44,185 nt of DNA from Bacillus salacetis (GCF_003581585.1 NZ_QXIR01000040.1:1-44185), one strand, 5' to 3'. Counted from the stretch's first letter, positions 7,452 through 16,531 are shown. Notes: generated by a model not told the origin, from the letters alone. Program-made: numbers and translations.

Positions 7452-8843
7452 TTGAAAATTGAAAAAGGTGAAATCATAGAAGCACAAATTCATCGCTTGG
7501 ATGATAGAGGGGCCGGGCAGGCGGTTGTCTGGCGTGAAAATGAAAAGGGAAATATCGGAAAGTTAAAGTTGACCATTCCCCGCACACTGCCAGGAGAAAA
7601 GGTGAAAGTCGCAGTGGATGAACCTTTGAAAAGAAGAAGGAAGGCCATTCCGGAAGAAATCCTTGAAGCACATCCTGAAAGAACGGCTCCGCCATGCCCC
7701 CACTTCGAACGCTGCGGCGGCTGTGTATGGCAGCATTTGAGTTATGAAGGGCAGTTACAGCAAAAAACAGATCATGTCAAAGAGGCAGTTTCATCTCAAG
7801 GGTACGATCCTGCTCTAGTCTGGGATACAATCGGCATGGAGAACCCATGGCAGTATCGCAACAAAATGGAGTTCACTTTCGCGCCGGATGGTTCTCTGGG
7901 CCTGCATGAACAAGGAAACTTCCGAAAAGTCATTTCTTTGGAAACCTGCTTGATTGCCAGTGAAGATATGGTTGAAACAGCAATGGAAGTTGCTGAATGG
8001 GTTAACGCTCATGGTTTGAAAGGTTACGATAAGGATACCCATGAAGGATTGCTTCGGCACTTGATGGTAAGGCAATCATTTGCCACCGGTGAAATCATGC
8101 TGGGCCTATTTGCTACAGAAGCACCGGCAGGTAAATTAAAACAAGCTGCAGCTGACTTGGTGTACCGTGTAGAAGAGAAATTCCCGAAAGTAAAAAGCTT
8201 GTTATGGCTGGAAAACAGGGACTGGGCAGACAGGACTCAATCTGAAAATACTCATATTCTTTCCGGGCGTGACTATATTTATGACGAGATGGATGGTTAC
8301 CGCTTCCGTCTTTGGTTTGACACGTTCTTCCAAACGAATCCTGTTCAGGCGCAGAAACTGGTCGACCTTGCCATAGAAATGGGGAAACCAAAGAAGTCGG
8401 AAAAAATGATCGATTTATTCTGTGGGGTTGGAACATTCTCTCTTCCGTTTGCAAACAGGGTTGGAGAGCTGGCCGGGATTGAAATCGTCGAAAGTTCCAT
8501 AGAGTCAGCAAAGCGGAATGCAGATGATAATGGAATTCACAACACGACCTTCCTTGCGAAAGATGCAAGAAAAGGAATAGACCAGATCCTGGAGACATTT
8601 GGTACACCTGAGCTGCTGCTGCTTGACCCCCCTCGTTCAGGCGCCGGTGGAAAGGTCATGAGGAGAATCGGCCGTTCCCAACCAGAGCGGATTGTCTATG
8701 TATCTTGCAATCCTGACACATTCGCAACGGACATTAAAGAATTAGAGCAATTCGGATACACTTTGAAAGGCGTTCAGCCGGTTGACCTCTTTCCTCACAC
8801 AGTCCATGTGGAGTGTGTGGCAGAGCTGGTCCGTGATAAATAA
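7452..8843 (+). CDS. rlmD: 23S rRNA (uracil-C5)-methyltransferase, RlmD/RumA (RlmCD) family
   Basis: The 463-aa protein is an S-adenosylmethionine-dependent enzyme making m5U in 23S rRNA; the B. subtilis homologue RlmCD modifies U747 and U1939. In order, there is an N-terminal TRAM-like domain, a Fe-S cluster motif CPHFERCGGC (C-x5-C-x2-C, about residues 80-90), the SAM loop DLFCGVGTFSLPF, LLLDPPRSG, and the catalytic-cysteine motif YVSCNPDTFATD. I prefer the TTG start at 7452, because AAGGAGG lies 8 nt before it; the in-frame ATG at 7434 lies upstream of that SD and has none of its own. A strong terminator follows. Confidence 0.9.
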   Translation: MKIEKGEIIEAQIHRLDDRGAGQAVVWRENEKGNIGKLKLTIPRTLPGEKVKVAVDEPLKRRRKAIPEEILEAHPERTAPPCPHFERCGGCVWQHLSYEGQLQQKTDHVKEAVSSQGYDPALVWDTIGMENPWQYRNKMEFTFAPDGSLGLHEQGNFRKVISLETCLIASEDMVETAMEVAEWVNAHGLKGYDKDTHEGLLRHLMVRQSFATGEIMLGLFATEAPAGKLKQAAADLVYRVEEKFPKVKSLLWLENRDWADRTQSENTHILSGRDYIYDEMDGYRFRLWFDTFFQTNPVQAQKLVDLAIEMGKPKKSEKMIDLFCGVGTFSLPFANRVGELAGIEIVESSIESAKRNADDNGIHNTTFLAKDARKGIDQILETFGTPELLLLDPPRSGAGGKVMRRIGRSQPERIVYVSCNPDTFATDIKELEQFGYTLKGVQPVDLFPHTVHVECVAELVRDK

Positions 8844-8851
8844 CAAACTTG

Positions 8852-8878
8852 ACACCTGCATTCAATGCAGGTGTTTTT
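8852..8878 (+). terminator. Terminator of the rRNA methyltransferase gene
   Basis: ACACCTGCAT/ATGCAGGTGT stem with a short loop followed by TTTTT. Confidence 0.85.
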
Positions 8879-8952
8879 CAATACTGGATTTAGGATTGCA
8901 GACAATTGTGGACTTTGCAATAATTGAAATCATCAAGGATGGGAGGGGTTAT

Positions 8953-9423
8953 ATGCTGAGATATAAAACTATTGATTTGAAAAAGGATGAACGGATTGTA
9001 ACAAGCTTTAGAAAAGATTCATTTGCCATCAGTTTTAATGAAACCTCAGGATTTGAGAAAGCAGGGTATGTGCAATGGTTAGCCGGGAAAATCAAGGAAT
9101 TTCCCGACGGATTTGTGATGGTCGATGAAGGGTCTGATCCAATCGGCCAGCTTGAGTTGTCCATAAGGGAATACGAAGGCAGGCACATCGGGTATGTACA
9201 TTTATATTATTTGAAATCTGAATACCGGCGAAGAGGACTGGGTAATGAGATTCACCAATATGCTCTTCAATCTTTCAGGGATCACGATGTTCCAGAATAT
9301 CACTTAAGGGTCTCTCCGAATAATGTGCAAGCGAAAAGATTCTATGAGAAAAACGGGATGATTGAGATAGGGCCTGAGATAGGTGATAAAGTTGTCAGGA
9401 TGAAAGGGGAAGTTGAAAGATGA
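8953..9423 (+). CDS. GNAT family N-acetyltransferase
   Basis: The 156-aa protein carries the acetyl-CoA binding element RRRGLGNEIHQYA (R-x2-G-x-G type, about residues 93-105) preceded by the YVHLYYLKSEY strand. A C-terminal LRVSPNNVQAKRFYEKNGM motif is typical of GNATs. The acceptor substrate is unknown. ATG 8953 follows GGGAGGGG. The stop overlaps the next gene by ATGA, so the two are co-transcribed and probably translationally coupled. Confidence 0.86.
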   Translation: MLRYKTIDLKKDERIVTSFRKDSFAISFNETSGFEKAGYVQWLAGKIKEFPDGFVMVDEGSDPIGQLELSIREYEGRHIGYVHLYYLKSEYRRRGLGNEIHQYALQSFRDHDVPEYHLRVSPNNVQAKRFYEKNGMIEIGPEIGDKVVRMKGEVER

Positions 9424-9809
9424 AATTCTATGTTGCTTCCAGCTTTCAAAATATTGAACAGGTCAGGTATTTCAGCCGGGAACTAACCAAAAGGGGTTTC
9501 TTCCATACATATGATTGGACAGAAAACATAAGAGCTTCGACTCTGGCAGAACTTAAACGAATTGGAGAGGAAGAGAAACGGGCTGTCAAGGAAGCGGATG
9601 TGGTCGTCATTTTGCTGCCTGCCGGGAAGGGCAGCCATATCGAGATGGGCATGGCCCTTGCTCTGAATAAAAAAGTCTACCTCTATTCTCCTAATGAAGA
9701 AGTGAAAAATCCGGCAGAAACCAGTACCTTCTATTTTCTCCCGGAAGTAGAAAGGTGCTCTGGCAGTCTGGAGGATTTGATAATAACGATAAGCTCATAC
9801 AAGTATTAG
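9420..9809 (+). CDS. Nucleoside 2-deoxyribosyltransferase-like protein
   Basis: The 129-aa protein has the NDT fold pattern: an N-terminal FYVASSFQNIEQ strand, the VVILLPAGKGSHIEMGMALA segment (about residues 61-80; Glu in SHIEMG would be the nucleophile) and a KKVYLYSP strand. Family members transfer deoxyribose between bases or hydrolyse nucleotide N-glycosidic bonds; the true substrate is not evident. It overlaps the GNAT gene by ATGA, which suggests joint function. Confidence 0.78.
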   Translation: MKFYVASSFQNIEQVRYFSRELTKRGFFHTYDWTENIRASTLAELKRIGEEEKRAVKEADVVVILLPAGKGSHIEMGMALALNKKVYLYSPNEEVKNPAETSTFYFLPEVERCSGSLEDLIITISSYKY

Positions 9810-9952
9810 AGAGTAGATTGCTTATAAAGAGATATAAACATGAGTAGTGGTTCTTAATCCTTTTAAAAGAAGGTACACCTTATTTTTTCAGAAGTAGTCG
9901 CTGTGTGTGAATCTACCTTTAGTATTAACGTGTCTTTTTGGCCAGAGCAGTT

Positions 9953-10412
9953 GAGCTATATGGAGAAAATCAGCATTGATTGATGAGGAGAAACAATTAA
10001 CTTACAGGCAGTTGAATGATCAAGCGAATCAGCTGTCCCAAAGGTTCCAGGAGCTAGGCCGCGTATCTTGCTCCAAATACAATAGAAACGCTCGAAGATT
10101 TTTACATGGTCTTTAAGGTTGGCGGGGGGATGACTCCCTTAAACACTGGTTTAAAACCTGCGGATAATAAATTCAACTTGAATCACAGTGAAAGCAAGGT
10201 TCTATTCGCAAATGAAGAACTTTACCTGCTGGTTTCTCCTGTCTTATTCAGAGGATGAGATAATACAGTTCAGCACAGAAAAAATGGCAAACTTCAAAGC
10301 TCCAAGAGGAATCACTTTTGTACATGAACTGCCAAAAACAGCTTTGGGGAAAATTCAAAAAGCCGTCATCCGAAAAGATTTTTGGAAAGGAAGCGGCCGA
10401 ATGGTCAACTGA
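9953..10412 (+). pseudogene. Remnant of an acyl-CoA synthetase (AMP-binding enzyme)
   Basis: Three pieces of one family lie in order but in broken frames. At about 9970-10060 a frame reads SALIDEEKQLTYRQLNDQ...LSQRFQELG, the normal N-terminal start. At about 10080-10250 another frame reads NTIETLEDFYMVFKVGG and then LNHSESKVLF, ending at a TGA. At about 10255-10412 comes the C-terminal end, KMANFKAPRGITFVHELPKT and GKIQKA. The central adenylation core of roughly 300 or more residues, including the AMP-binding loop, is absent. The gene is therefore dead, through a large internal deletion plus frameshifts. Confidence 0.82.
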
Positions 10413-10464
10413 TTGTTTCCTTGAATGAAAAACAGTATTTGCTCTTATTCTATTAATATGGAAT

Positions 10465-10502
10465 AAAAAAATCCAGGCTGGACGTCCAGCCTGGATTTTT
10501 TC
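10465..10502 (-). terminator. Bidirectional terminator, lexA
   Basis: AAAAAATCCAGGCTGG ACG TCCAGCCTGGATTTTTT is a near-perfect stem with A- and T-runs on both sides, just downstream of lexA (minus strand). Confidence 0.9.
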
Positions 10503-10510
10503 TTCTTGAT

Positions 10511-11131
10511 TTAATGTATCTGGCGGTATACTCCGATGACTTTACCTAAAATCGATACATGGCGCAGGATGATAGGATCCATAGAAGAGTTTTCAGGCTG
10601 AAGCCTGAAGAAATCCTGTTCCTTGAAGAAACGTTTGACCGTTGCTTCATCTTCTTCTGTCATGGCAACGACAATATCCCCATTATTCGCGGTTTGCTGC
10701 TGGCGGACTATTACATAATCCCCATCGAGAATTCCGGCTTCTATCATACTATCTCCCATGATCTCAAGCATAAAAACCTGTTCATCGGAAGGGGCAAGGT
10801 GCTGAGGCAGTGGGAAGAATTCCTCAACATTCTCAACTGCCGTGATTGGCTGACCTGCTGTGACCTTCCCGATCAGAGGAACATTGACAGCGGTCTGCCG
10901 CGGAATGGAATCTTCTTCAATATCCAATACTTCAATAGCCCTTGGCTTTGTTGGGTCTCTTCTGATCAAACCTTTGCTTTCGAGTCTTGCAAGATGACCG
11001 TGTACCGTTGAGCTGGAAGCGAGTCCAACCGCCTCGCCAATTTCCCTTACAGATGGGGGATAACCCTTCAATTTGACTTCTTGCTTGATATATTGAAGGA
11101 TATCCTGCTGCCTTTTTGATAATTTTGTCAT
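10511..11131 (-). CDS. lexA: LexA, SOS-response repressor
   Basis: The 206-aa protein is full length for LexA (DinR). It has an N-terminal winged helix ([13 protein letters not shown]...[15 protein letters not shown], about residues 25-57). The Ala-Gly self-cleavage site is in VTAGQP (A92-G93). The peptidase dyad is Ser128 (MGDSMI) and Lys166 (ATVKRFF). RecA filaments on single-stranded DNA trigger cleavage and derepress SOS genes. It is divergent from yneA-yneB-ynzC, with three or four LexA boxes between them, as in B. subtilis. Confidence 0.97.
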   Translation of the reverse strand: MTKLSKRQQDILQYIKQEVKLKGYPPSVREIGEAVGLASSSTVHGHLARLESKGLIRRDPTKPRAIEVLDIEEDSIPRQTAVNVPLIGKVTAGQPITAVENVEEFFPLPQHLAPSDEQVFMLEIMGDSMIEAGILDGDYVIVRQQQTANNGDIVVAMTEEDEATVKRFFKEQDFFRLQPENSSMDPIILRHVSILGKVIGVYRQIH

Positions 11132-11148
11132 TTATTCCACCTCTAGAC

Positions 11149-11162
11149 CGATCTTTTGTTCC
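11149..11162. promoter_or_regulatory. Weak LexA-box-like site near the lexA start
   Basis: CGATCTTTTGTTCC matches 11 of 14 positions of the Bacillus box (CGAACRNRYGTTYG) when read on the minus strand. It lies just downstream of the lexA -10. Confidence 0.35.
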
Positions 11163-11163
11163 C

Positions 11164-11192
11164 ATTATAGCATGACTCACAAGGTGATACAA
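11164..11192 (-). promoter_or_regulatory. SigA promoter of lexA
   Basis: On the minus strand, TTGTAT (11192-11187), a 17-nt spacer and a perfect TATAAT (11169-11164). A LexA-like box (11190-11203) overlaps the -35. Confidence 0.7.
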
Positions 11193-11203
11193 ACATAAGT
11201 TCG
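11190..11203. promoter_or_regulatory. LexA box at the lexA promoter
   Basis: CAAACATAAGTTCG matches 12 of 14 positions of CGAACRNRYGTTYG and overlaps the lexA -35, so it fits autorepression. Confidence 0.55.
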
Positions 11204-11211
11204 AATAATTG

Positions 11212-11241
11212 TTGACACCAAACGAATGTTCGTATTATACT
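11212..11241 (+). promoter_or_regulatory. SigA promoter of the yneA operon
   Basis: Perfect TTGACA (11212-11217), 18-nt spacer, TATACT (11236-11241). A LexA box sits inside the spacer and a second lies just downstream. Confidence 0.8.
11219..11232. promoter_or_regulatory. LexA box in the yneA promoter spacer
   Basis: CAAACGAATGTTCG matches 13 of 14 positions of the consensus and lies between -35 and -10. Confidence 0.8.
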
Positions 11242-11255
11242 TGGATTAACAAAAG

Positions 11256-11269
11256 CGAACAAACATTCG
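11256..11269. promoter_or_regulatory. LexA box downstream of the yneA promoter
   Basis: CGAACAAACATTCG matches 13 of 14 positions of the consensus. It lies just upstream of the yneA SD. Confidence 0.8.
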
Positions 11270-11284
11270 TGCGGAGGTAATGGT

Positions 11285-11611
11285 ATGCTAGTTTCTATCT
11301 GGAAGAATTATTCGTATGTTATCCTGCTAATGGGATTAGTGGTCGTCATGGGAGCAGTTGCATTGATTAATGCAGGTGGAACGGACTCTTATCATCAAGT
11401 AACAGTCCAGGAAGGAGACTCGCTTTGGACAATTGCGGCGGAACTGTCTGATGATTATGATATGTCTACAAATGATTTGGTAGAATGGGTAAGTGAGAAG
11501 AACAACCTGGCCACTGATATTATCAAGCCTGGTGACTCATTGATTGTACCAGGCGGAGAAGAACTCCATATCACTGACAACAATATTGAACTTGCAAGCG
11601 GAAAAGAATAG
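11285..11611 (+). CDS. yneA: YneA, SOS-induced cell division suppressor
   Basis: The 108-aa protein has a short cytoplasmic head, one membrane segment (about residues 12-31) and an extracellular LysM domain (about 36-92; VTVQEGDSLWTIA ... IIKPGDSLIVP). In B. subtilis YneA delays septation during DNA damage and is quickly degraded by membrane proteases. The start has a GGAGGT SD. It is the first gene of the LexA-controlled yneA-yneB-ynzC operon. Confidence 0.93.
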   Translation: MLVSIWKNYSYVILLMGLVVVMGAVALINAGGTDSYHQVTVQEGDSLWTIAAELSDDYDMSTNDLVEWVSEKNNLATDIIKPGDSLIVPGGEELHITDNNIELASGKE

Positions 11612-11619
11612 GAGTTTGA

Positions 11620-12273
<654 letters not shown>

Positions 12274-12399
12274 AACTTGTATTTTTCCCCTATTTCTAGT
12301 AACATGTCGATATTCAATCGTTAATCCTGCATCGATTTAAGCACTGATTCTATTCTAGTGCTTTTTATAGTACGACAAAAAGGAGAGGGGAAACAGGTT

Positions 12400-12633
12400 A
12401 TGCTTTCAAAGGAAAAAATGATTCGGATCAATACTCTCGCAAAAAAAGCAAAAGCAAAAGGTCTTACACCAGACGAAGCCAAGGAACAAACCAATTTGCG
12501 AAAAGAATATCTAGAGACTTTCAGGAGCTCCATGCGCTCCACCATTGAAAATACAAGGATGTTTGATCCTGAAGGAAACGAAGTAACTCCGGAAAAGGTA
12601 AGAGAGATCCAGAAAAATAAAAAGCTTCATTAA
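12400..12633 (+). CDS. ynzC: YnzC, DUF896 small protein
   Basis: The 77-aa, highly charged, helical protein of the DUF896 family has the hallmark DEAKEQTNLRKEYLETFR. B. subtilis YnzC is SOS-induced as the third gene of the yneA operon; the structure is a helical hairpin and the function is unclear. I chose the ATG at 12400, after an AGGAGAGG SD. A hairpin terminator follows. Confidence 0.93.
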   Translation: MLSKEKMIRINTLAKKAKAKGLTPDEAKEQTNLRKEYLETFRSSMRSTIENTRMFDPEGNEVTPEKVREIQKNKKLH

Positions 12634-12660
12634 TAAGAATTAACCAATTGGTAATTGATA

Positions 12661-12690
12661 AACATGCATTTTTTGCATGTTTTTTTATTT
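12661..12690 (+). terminator. Terminator of the yneA operon
   Basis: AACATGCA/TGCATGTT stem and a long T-run. Confidence 0.85.
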
Positions 12691-12873
12691 ATCCCAATTA
12701 TTCAGCATCAAATAGGGTATTAGGGCTATGAAAAGGAGCATTCTAAAAGATGTAACATAAGGTTCAGGAAAGATATTATCATGCAGGTGAAAGTTTATTC
12801 GAAAAAAATTCGACGAATTTTATAAGACCGGAAAATAATTTTCGTTCTTAAGAAAAGGCTTTCAAATCAATGA

Positions 12874-12887
12874 AGTAAACGTTTTCA
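12874..12887. promoter_or_regulatory. Candidate CcpA (cre) site upstream of tkt
   Basis: AGTAAACGTTTTCA matches 13 of 14 positions of the cre consensus TGWAARCGYTWNCW. It lies 17 nt upstream of the presumed -35, which would fit activation by CcpA; binding is not shown. Confidence 0.45.
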
Positions 12888-12904
12888 AGGTTTAACCTTG
12901 GGGT

Positions 12905-12932
12905 TTTACAGTAAACAAATCAGTTGTATAAA
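12905..12932 (+). promoter_or_regulatory. Candidate SigA promoter of tkt
   Basis: TTTACA (12905-12910), 16-nt spacer, TATAAA (12927-12932), about 50 nt before the start codon. Confidence 0.5.
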
Positions 12933-12990
12933 CCGGGTAAGAATATTAATATTAACAAGTAGTAACTGAAAAAAGGAAGGATGTTGATTA

Positions 12991-14997
12991 ATGTTTGATG
13001 TAACTGATCAATTAGCCATTAATACAATTAGGACTCTTTCAATAGATGCTATTGAAAAAGCGAATTCCGGCCACCCGGGAATGCCGATGGGTGCCGCACC
13101 TATGGCTTATGCTCTTTGGTCCAGGGTAATGAACCACAATCCAAAGAATCCAGAATGGTATAACAGAGACAGGTTTGTTCTTTCAGCAGGACATGGATCT
13201 ATGCTTCTATACAGTTTGTTGCACCTATCTGGTTATGATGTTTCCATGGATGACCTGAAGCAATTCAGGCAATGGGGAAGCAAAACACCTGGACATCCAG
13301 AATATGGCCATACTCCTGGAGTAGAAGCAACAACTGGCCCTCTTGGACAAGGACTTGCTATGGCAGTGGGAATGGCAATGGCCGAACGTCATCTTGCTTC
13401 TGTTTATAACCGGGATAACTATAATGTAGTGGATCATTATACATACAGCATTTGCGGGGATGGGGACCTCATGGAAGGCATATCCTCTGAAGCGGCATCA
13501 CTTGCTGCTCATTTGAAGCTTGGCCGTCTGGTTGTTATGTATGACTCTAATGACATCTCATTGGATGGAGACCTGGATAAGTCTTTCTCTGAAAATGTAG
13601 AAGGCCGTTTTAAATCATATGGTTGGCAATATATCAGGGTCGAAGATGGAAATGACACGGAAGCCCTGACTAAAGCCCTTGAAGAATCTAAAATGGATAA
13701 TGAGCGTCCGACCTTAATTGAAGTGAAAACAGTGATTGGTTATGGAGCTCCAAATAAATCCGGTAAATCAGATGTACACGGTGCACCGCTTGGTGAAGAT
13801 GAGATGAAACTGACGAAAGAAGCCTACAAGTGGACATTCGAGCAGGATTTCCATGTGCCTTCTGAAGTGCAGGAACGATTCCAGCAGCAAATTGTTGATG
13901 CAGGACAGAAAAAAGAACAAGAATGGGAAAGCTTATTCTCTCAATACAAAGAAAAATACCCTGAACTTGCAGCACAGTTTGAGTCTGCAATGAAAGGTGA
14001 GCTTCCAGAGGGATGGGATAAAGAGATTCCTGTTTATGAAGAAGGCAAAAGCCTTGCAAGCCGTGCTTCGTCAGGGGAAGTGATGAATGCCATCGCAAAG
14101 AATATGCCTACGTTGATCGGCGGATCGGCTGATCTCGCCGGCTCCAACAAAACAATGATCAAAAACCAGAAAGATTTCACGCCTGAGTCATATGATGGCC
14201 GCAATATCTGGTTCGGTGTCCGTGAATTCGGGATGGGTGCAGCCATGAATGGTATGGCACTTCATGGAGGAGTCAATGTATTTGGCGGTACATTCTTCGT
14301 ATTCTCTGACTACTTAAGGCCGGCAATCCGTCTTGCGGCTTTAATGGGGCTTCCTGTAACGTATGTCTTCACGCATGACAGTATCGCTGTGGGAGAAGAC
14401 GGTCCTACACATGAACCGATTGAACAGCTATCTTCACTGAGAGCGATGCCAAACCTTTCCGTTATTCGTCCTGCAGATGGAAATGAGACTGCAGCAGCGT
14501 GGCGCACAGCTTTAACATCAAAAAACAAGCCGACGGCGCTTGTCTTAACGAGACAGAACCTGCCTACTTTGAAAGGCACTGACGCTAAAGCCCAATCAGG
14601 AGTTGAAAAAGGTGCATACGTTGTTTCGCCTGCAGGGAAAGAACAGCCTGATGCGCTCCTGCTTGCTTCTGGTTCCGAAGTCAATCTGGCCGTGGATGCT
14701 CAGGCAGTACTTGCAAAAGATGGGATTGCCGTTTCAGTGATCAGCATGCCATCATGGGATCGTTTTGAAGAGCAATCCAAAGAATATAAAGAGTCAATCA
14801 TCCCTAAATCTGTTAAGAAGCGTCTTGCAATTGAAGTGGCTTCACCGCTTGGTTGGGATCGTTATGCTGGTGATGAGGGTGATATCCTTGCTATTAATGG
14901 ATTTGGTGCTTCAGCTCCGGGAGAAAGAATTATGGAAGAGTACGGCTTTACTGTTGACAACGTAGTTTCACGTGTAAAAGCTTTACTAGAGAAATAA
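12991..14997 (+). CDS. tkt: Transketolase
   Basis: The 668-aa protein is full length. It is a thiamine-diphosphate enzyme of the non-oxidative pentose phosphate pathway that moves two-carbon ketol units between sugar phosphates. Visible are the substrate motif [10 protein letters not shown] near the start, [14 protein letters not shown], and the ThDP/Mg motif CGDGDLMEG...[11 protein letters not shown]. The pyrimidine-domain segment [20 protein letters not shown] contains the catalytic Glu, and [17 protein letters not shown] follows. The SD AAAGGAAGGA lies before ATG 12991. It sits between the SOS operon and sirA, as in B. subtilis, with a possible cre site upstream. Confidence 0.97.
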   Translation: MFDVTDQLAINTIRTLSIDAIEKANSGHPGMPMGAAPMAYALWSRVMNHNPKNPEWYNRDRFVLSAGHGSMLLYSLLHLSGYDVSMDDLKQFRQWGSKTPGHPEYGHTPGVEATTGPLGQGLAMAVGMAMAERHLASVYNRDNYNVVDHYTYSICGDGDLMEGISSEAASLAAHLKLGRLVVMYDSNDISLDGDLDKSFSENVEGRFKSYGWQYIRVEDGNDTEALTKALEESKMDNERPTLIEVKTVIGYGAPNKSGKSDVHGAPLGEDEMKLTKEAYKWTFEQDFHVPSEVQERFQQQIVDAGQKKEQEWESLFSQYKEKYPELAAQFESAMKGELPEGWDKEIPVYEEGKSLASRASSGEVMNAIAKNMPTLIGGSADLAGSNKTMIKNQKDFTPESYDGRNIWFGVREFGMGAAMNGMALHGGVNVFGGTFFVFSDYLRPAIRLAALMGLPVTYVFTHDSIAVGEDGPTHEPIEQLSSLRAMPNLSVIRPADGNETAAAWRTALTSKNKPTALVLTRQNLPTLKGTDAKAQSGVEKGAYVVSPAGKEQPDALLLASGSEVNLAVDAQAVLAKDGIAVSVISMPSWDRFEEQSKEYKESIIPKSVKKRLAIEVASPLGWDRYAGDEGDILAINGFGASAPGERIMEEYGFTVDNVVSRVKALLEK

Positions 14998-15013
14998 ACT
15001 TAAAAAAGTACTT

Positions 15014-15050
15014 GAAAGCTGCTGTTTTTCAGCAGCTTTCATTGACTTTT
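15014..15050 (+). terminator. Terminator hairpin after tkt
   Basis: Perfect GAAAGCTGCTG/CAGCAGCTTTC stem with a 5-T loop. The following T-tract is poor (ATTGACTTTT). Confidence 0.7.
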
Positions 15051-15055
15051 AAATT

Positions 15056-15072
15056 TGTAAACGCTTTCGACA
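15056..15072. promoter_or_regulatory. Spo0A box (overlapping a cre-like sequence) upstream of sirA
   Basis: TTCGACA at 15066-15072 is the exact reverse complement of the 0A-box core TGTCGAA. sirA is directly activated by Spo0A~P in B. subtilis, and a -10-like TACAAT (15101-15106) would place the box near -44. TGTAAACGCTTTCG (15056-15069) also matches 13 of 14 cre positions, so dual control is possible. Inferred from motif and known sirA biology. Confidence 0.6.
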
Positions 15073-15165
15073 AAAATAGTGATTTTTTTCAACAGTTTTC
15101 TACAATCTTACCTTCGAGGGTTCTTTATACTTGGTAAAAAGGACAGGCTTTGGGGAGGAAGAGAA

Positions 15166-15609
15166 ATGAAATTCTACCGACTCTACTGGATAGAAAATGA
15201 AATTGCTGATTATTTTTATGGAAGAGAGCGATCTTTTTTTAATTTGTTTCGAGAGAGCGGGTCAGCAGATGGTCCTTTGCGAGAAGTAATTAAGTCGCAA
15301 ATAAACTATATTACACGCTGCATCCCTTTTTTGCCTTTTAATCGAGCCATTTCACAAGCTCTGGCATCTAAGCGGGAATTCAAGCAAAGTGAAAATCAAT
15401 TTCATATTGAGTCTTCCTGCGGGCAGAATACAGCCAAAATACGTTTGCTGGACAGATATATAGAGGTAGAGCTGCAGGGACATAGCAGTGATTGGGATGC
15501 CTATATCTTTGAAGTGTTAAGAAAGCTTGATGGCCGGCTTTTTGCCATTGACATAGAAAATGAACAGTTTGGCTGGCTCAAACCGATAAAAGTCAGGAAA
15601 TTTATTTGA
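15166..15609 (+). CDS. sirA: SirA (YneE), sporulation inhibitor of replication
   Basis: The 147-aa protein is close to the B. subtilis length (148 aa). It begins MKFYRLYWIENEIADYFYGRE and ends with a VLRKLDGRLFAIDIENEQFGWLKP segment typical of SirA. SirA binds domain I of DnaA and blocks chromosome initiation when cells commit to sporulation. ATG 15166 follows TGGGGAGGA. Position between tkt and yneF is conserved. A Spo0A box lies upstream, consistent with induction at sporulation onset. Confidence 0.93.
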   Translation: MKFYRLYWIENEIADYFYGRERSFFNLFRESGSADGPLREVIKSQINYITRCIPFLPFNRAISQALASKREFKQSENQFHIESSCGQNTAKIRLLDRYIEVELQGHSSDWDAYIFEVLRKLDGRLFAIDIENEQFGWLKPIKVRKFI

Positions 15610-15709
15610 AAAACATTCGTGGACATAGAAATTTTTAATTAAATTATTGTATAATCTTTCTTGGTTTAGTACACTTTTATAAGGACAACATGAAGGAGGA
15701 AATAGAACT

Positions 15710-15928
15710 ATGCTTTGGCAATTCATTCTAGTCGGTGTTCTGGCTGCATTAGCTGGGGTAGCGCTAGGATTTTTCATCGCTCGTAAATATATGATGAGCT
15801 ACCTGAAGAAAAATCCACCAATCAATGAACAAATGTTAAGAATGATGATGATGCAAATGGGGCAGAAACCTTCCCAGAAAAAAATCAATCAGATGATGAA
15901 CGCAATGAACAAACAGCAAGGAAAGTAA
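15710..15928 (+). CDS. yneF: YneF, UPF0154 small membrane protein
   Basis: The 72-aa protein has one N-terminal membrane helix with small residues ([19 protein letters not shown], about residues 8-26). A cytoplasmic tail follows, with the family motif [21 protein letters not shown]. Function is unknown; the family is widespread in Firmicutes. ATG follows AAGGAGG. A TATAAT-like -10 is visible near 15650. Confidence 0.93.
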   Translation: MLWQFILVGVLAALAGVALGFFIARKYMMSYLKKNPPINEQMLRMMMMQMGQKPSQKKINQMMNAMNKQQGK

Positions 15929-16046
15929 AATCCCATAACCATATAAAGGTTGATTAGTGAAAAGGGAAGTTCTTGCTTCCGGATTGCTACATCTTTCTTG
16001 TTTGAAATCATTCAATTTGGTTACTTTTTTACTCTATAAAGAAGAA

Positions 16047-16085
16047 GGCCGCTTTTTTCAAAAGGAAAAGCGGTCTTTATTATTG
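16047..16085 (+). terminator. Terminator-like hairpin downstream of yneF
   Basis: GGCCGCTTTT pairs with AAAAGCGGTC, followed by TTTATTATT. Confidence 0.65.
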
Positions 16086-16305
16086 TCTCCTGCCGTTCGT
16101 TAAGATTTTTTTTACTAGTCACAGAAAATCGGCACAGGCAGCGGAAGGGAACTTGTCAGGTGTTCCAGGCTCTCATTTAAAATGCCCATCTGAATGTCCC
16201 CTAATAATTTCCCCCTGAATATATTACTTATAGCGACTAATTCCCTAGTTTCGTTTCTTTGGTACAGGGAAATATAAGTATATCTTGAGATTGACCCCCT
16301 TTTTT

Positions 16306-16341
16306 GACCCCTCCCGTTAACGGAAGGGGTCCTTTTTATTT
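16306..16341 (+). terminator. Terminator-like hairpin whose T-tract carries a MITE
   Basis: GACCCCT and AGGGGTC close over the palindromic CCGTTAACGG and are followed by CTTTTTATTT. MITE copy 3 begins at 16342, and its target duplication TTTTATTT is this T-tract. Confidence 0.6.
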
Positions 16342-16531
16342 GGCTCTTTTCGAATACTTTGTTGCTATTCATATAAATTTCAAATTCAATCCTTGTAAAT
16401 TGCTTAAAAACCCCGGTGAGCAGTAAAGAAAAGAGCTTCCCGTTCTTTTTCGAGAGTAAAACCTTTGAATACAGGGGGGGAATCCGGCACCTGGGATTTT
16501 TTCGAAAGCAACGATATACGGGAAAACAGCG
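16342..16531 (+). mobile_element. MITE-like element, copy 3 (190 bp)
   Basis: Same orientation as copies 2 and 4. The left end is GGCTCTTTTCGAATAC, and the right end GGAAAACAGCG has a final base change, so this is the most diverged copy. The target duplication is TTTTATTT (16334-16341) / TTTTATTC (16532-16539). Confidence 0.86.

Larger units (their letters stand above)
12691..12990 (+). other. Leader region of tkt, no gene
   Basis: About 300 nt of AT-rich DNA without an ORF. It holds a cre-like site (12874-12887) and a SigA-like promoter (12905-12932). A short palindrome AAGGTTTAACCTT lies at 12888-12900 between the two. Upstream of 12850 I see only an imperfect inverted repeat around TTCGAAAAAAATTCGACGAA. 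Confidence 0.5.
15929..16341. other. Intergenic region after yneF with two terminator-like hairpins
   Basis: In B. subtilis this interval leads directly towards ccdA; here the neighbourhood is replaced by camS and an ABC exporter. The hairpins are at 16047 and 16306. The stretch 16090-16300 holds only an unsupported minus-strand ORF without SD. I recognise nothing else. Confidence 0.4.

Noticed and set aside
16115..16372. 85-aa minus-strand ORF between yneF and camS
   Set aside because: It starts inside MITE copy 3, crosses a terminator hairpin, and has no SD.
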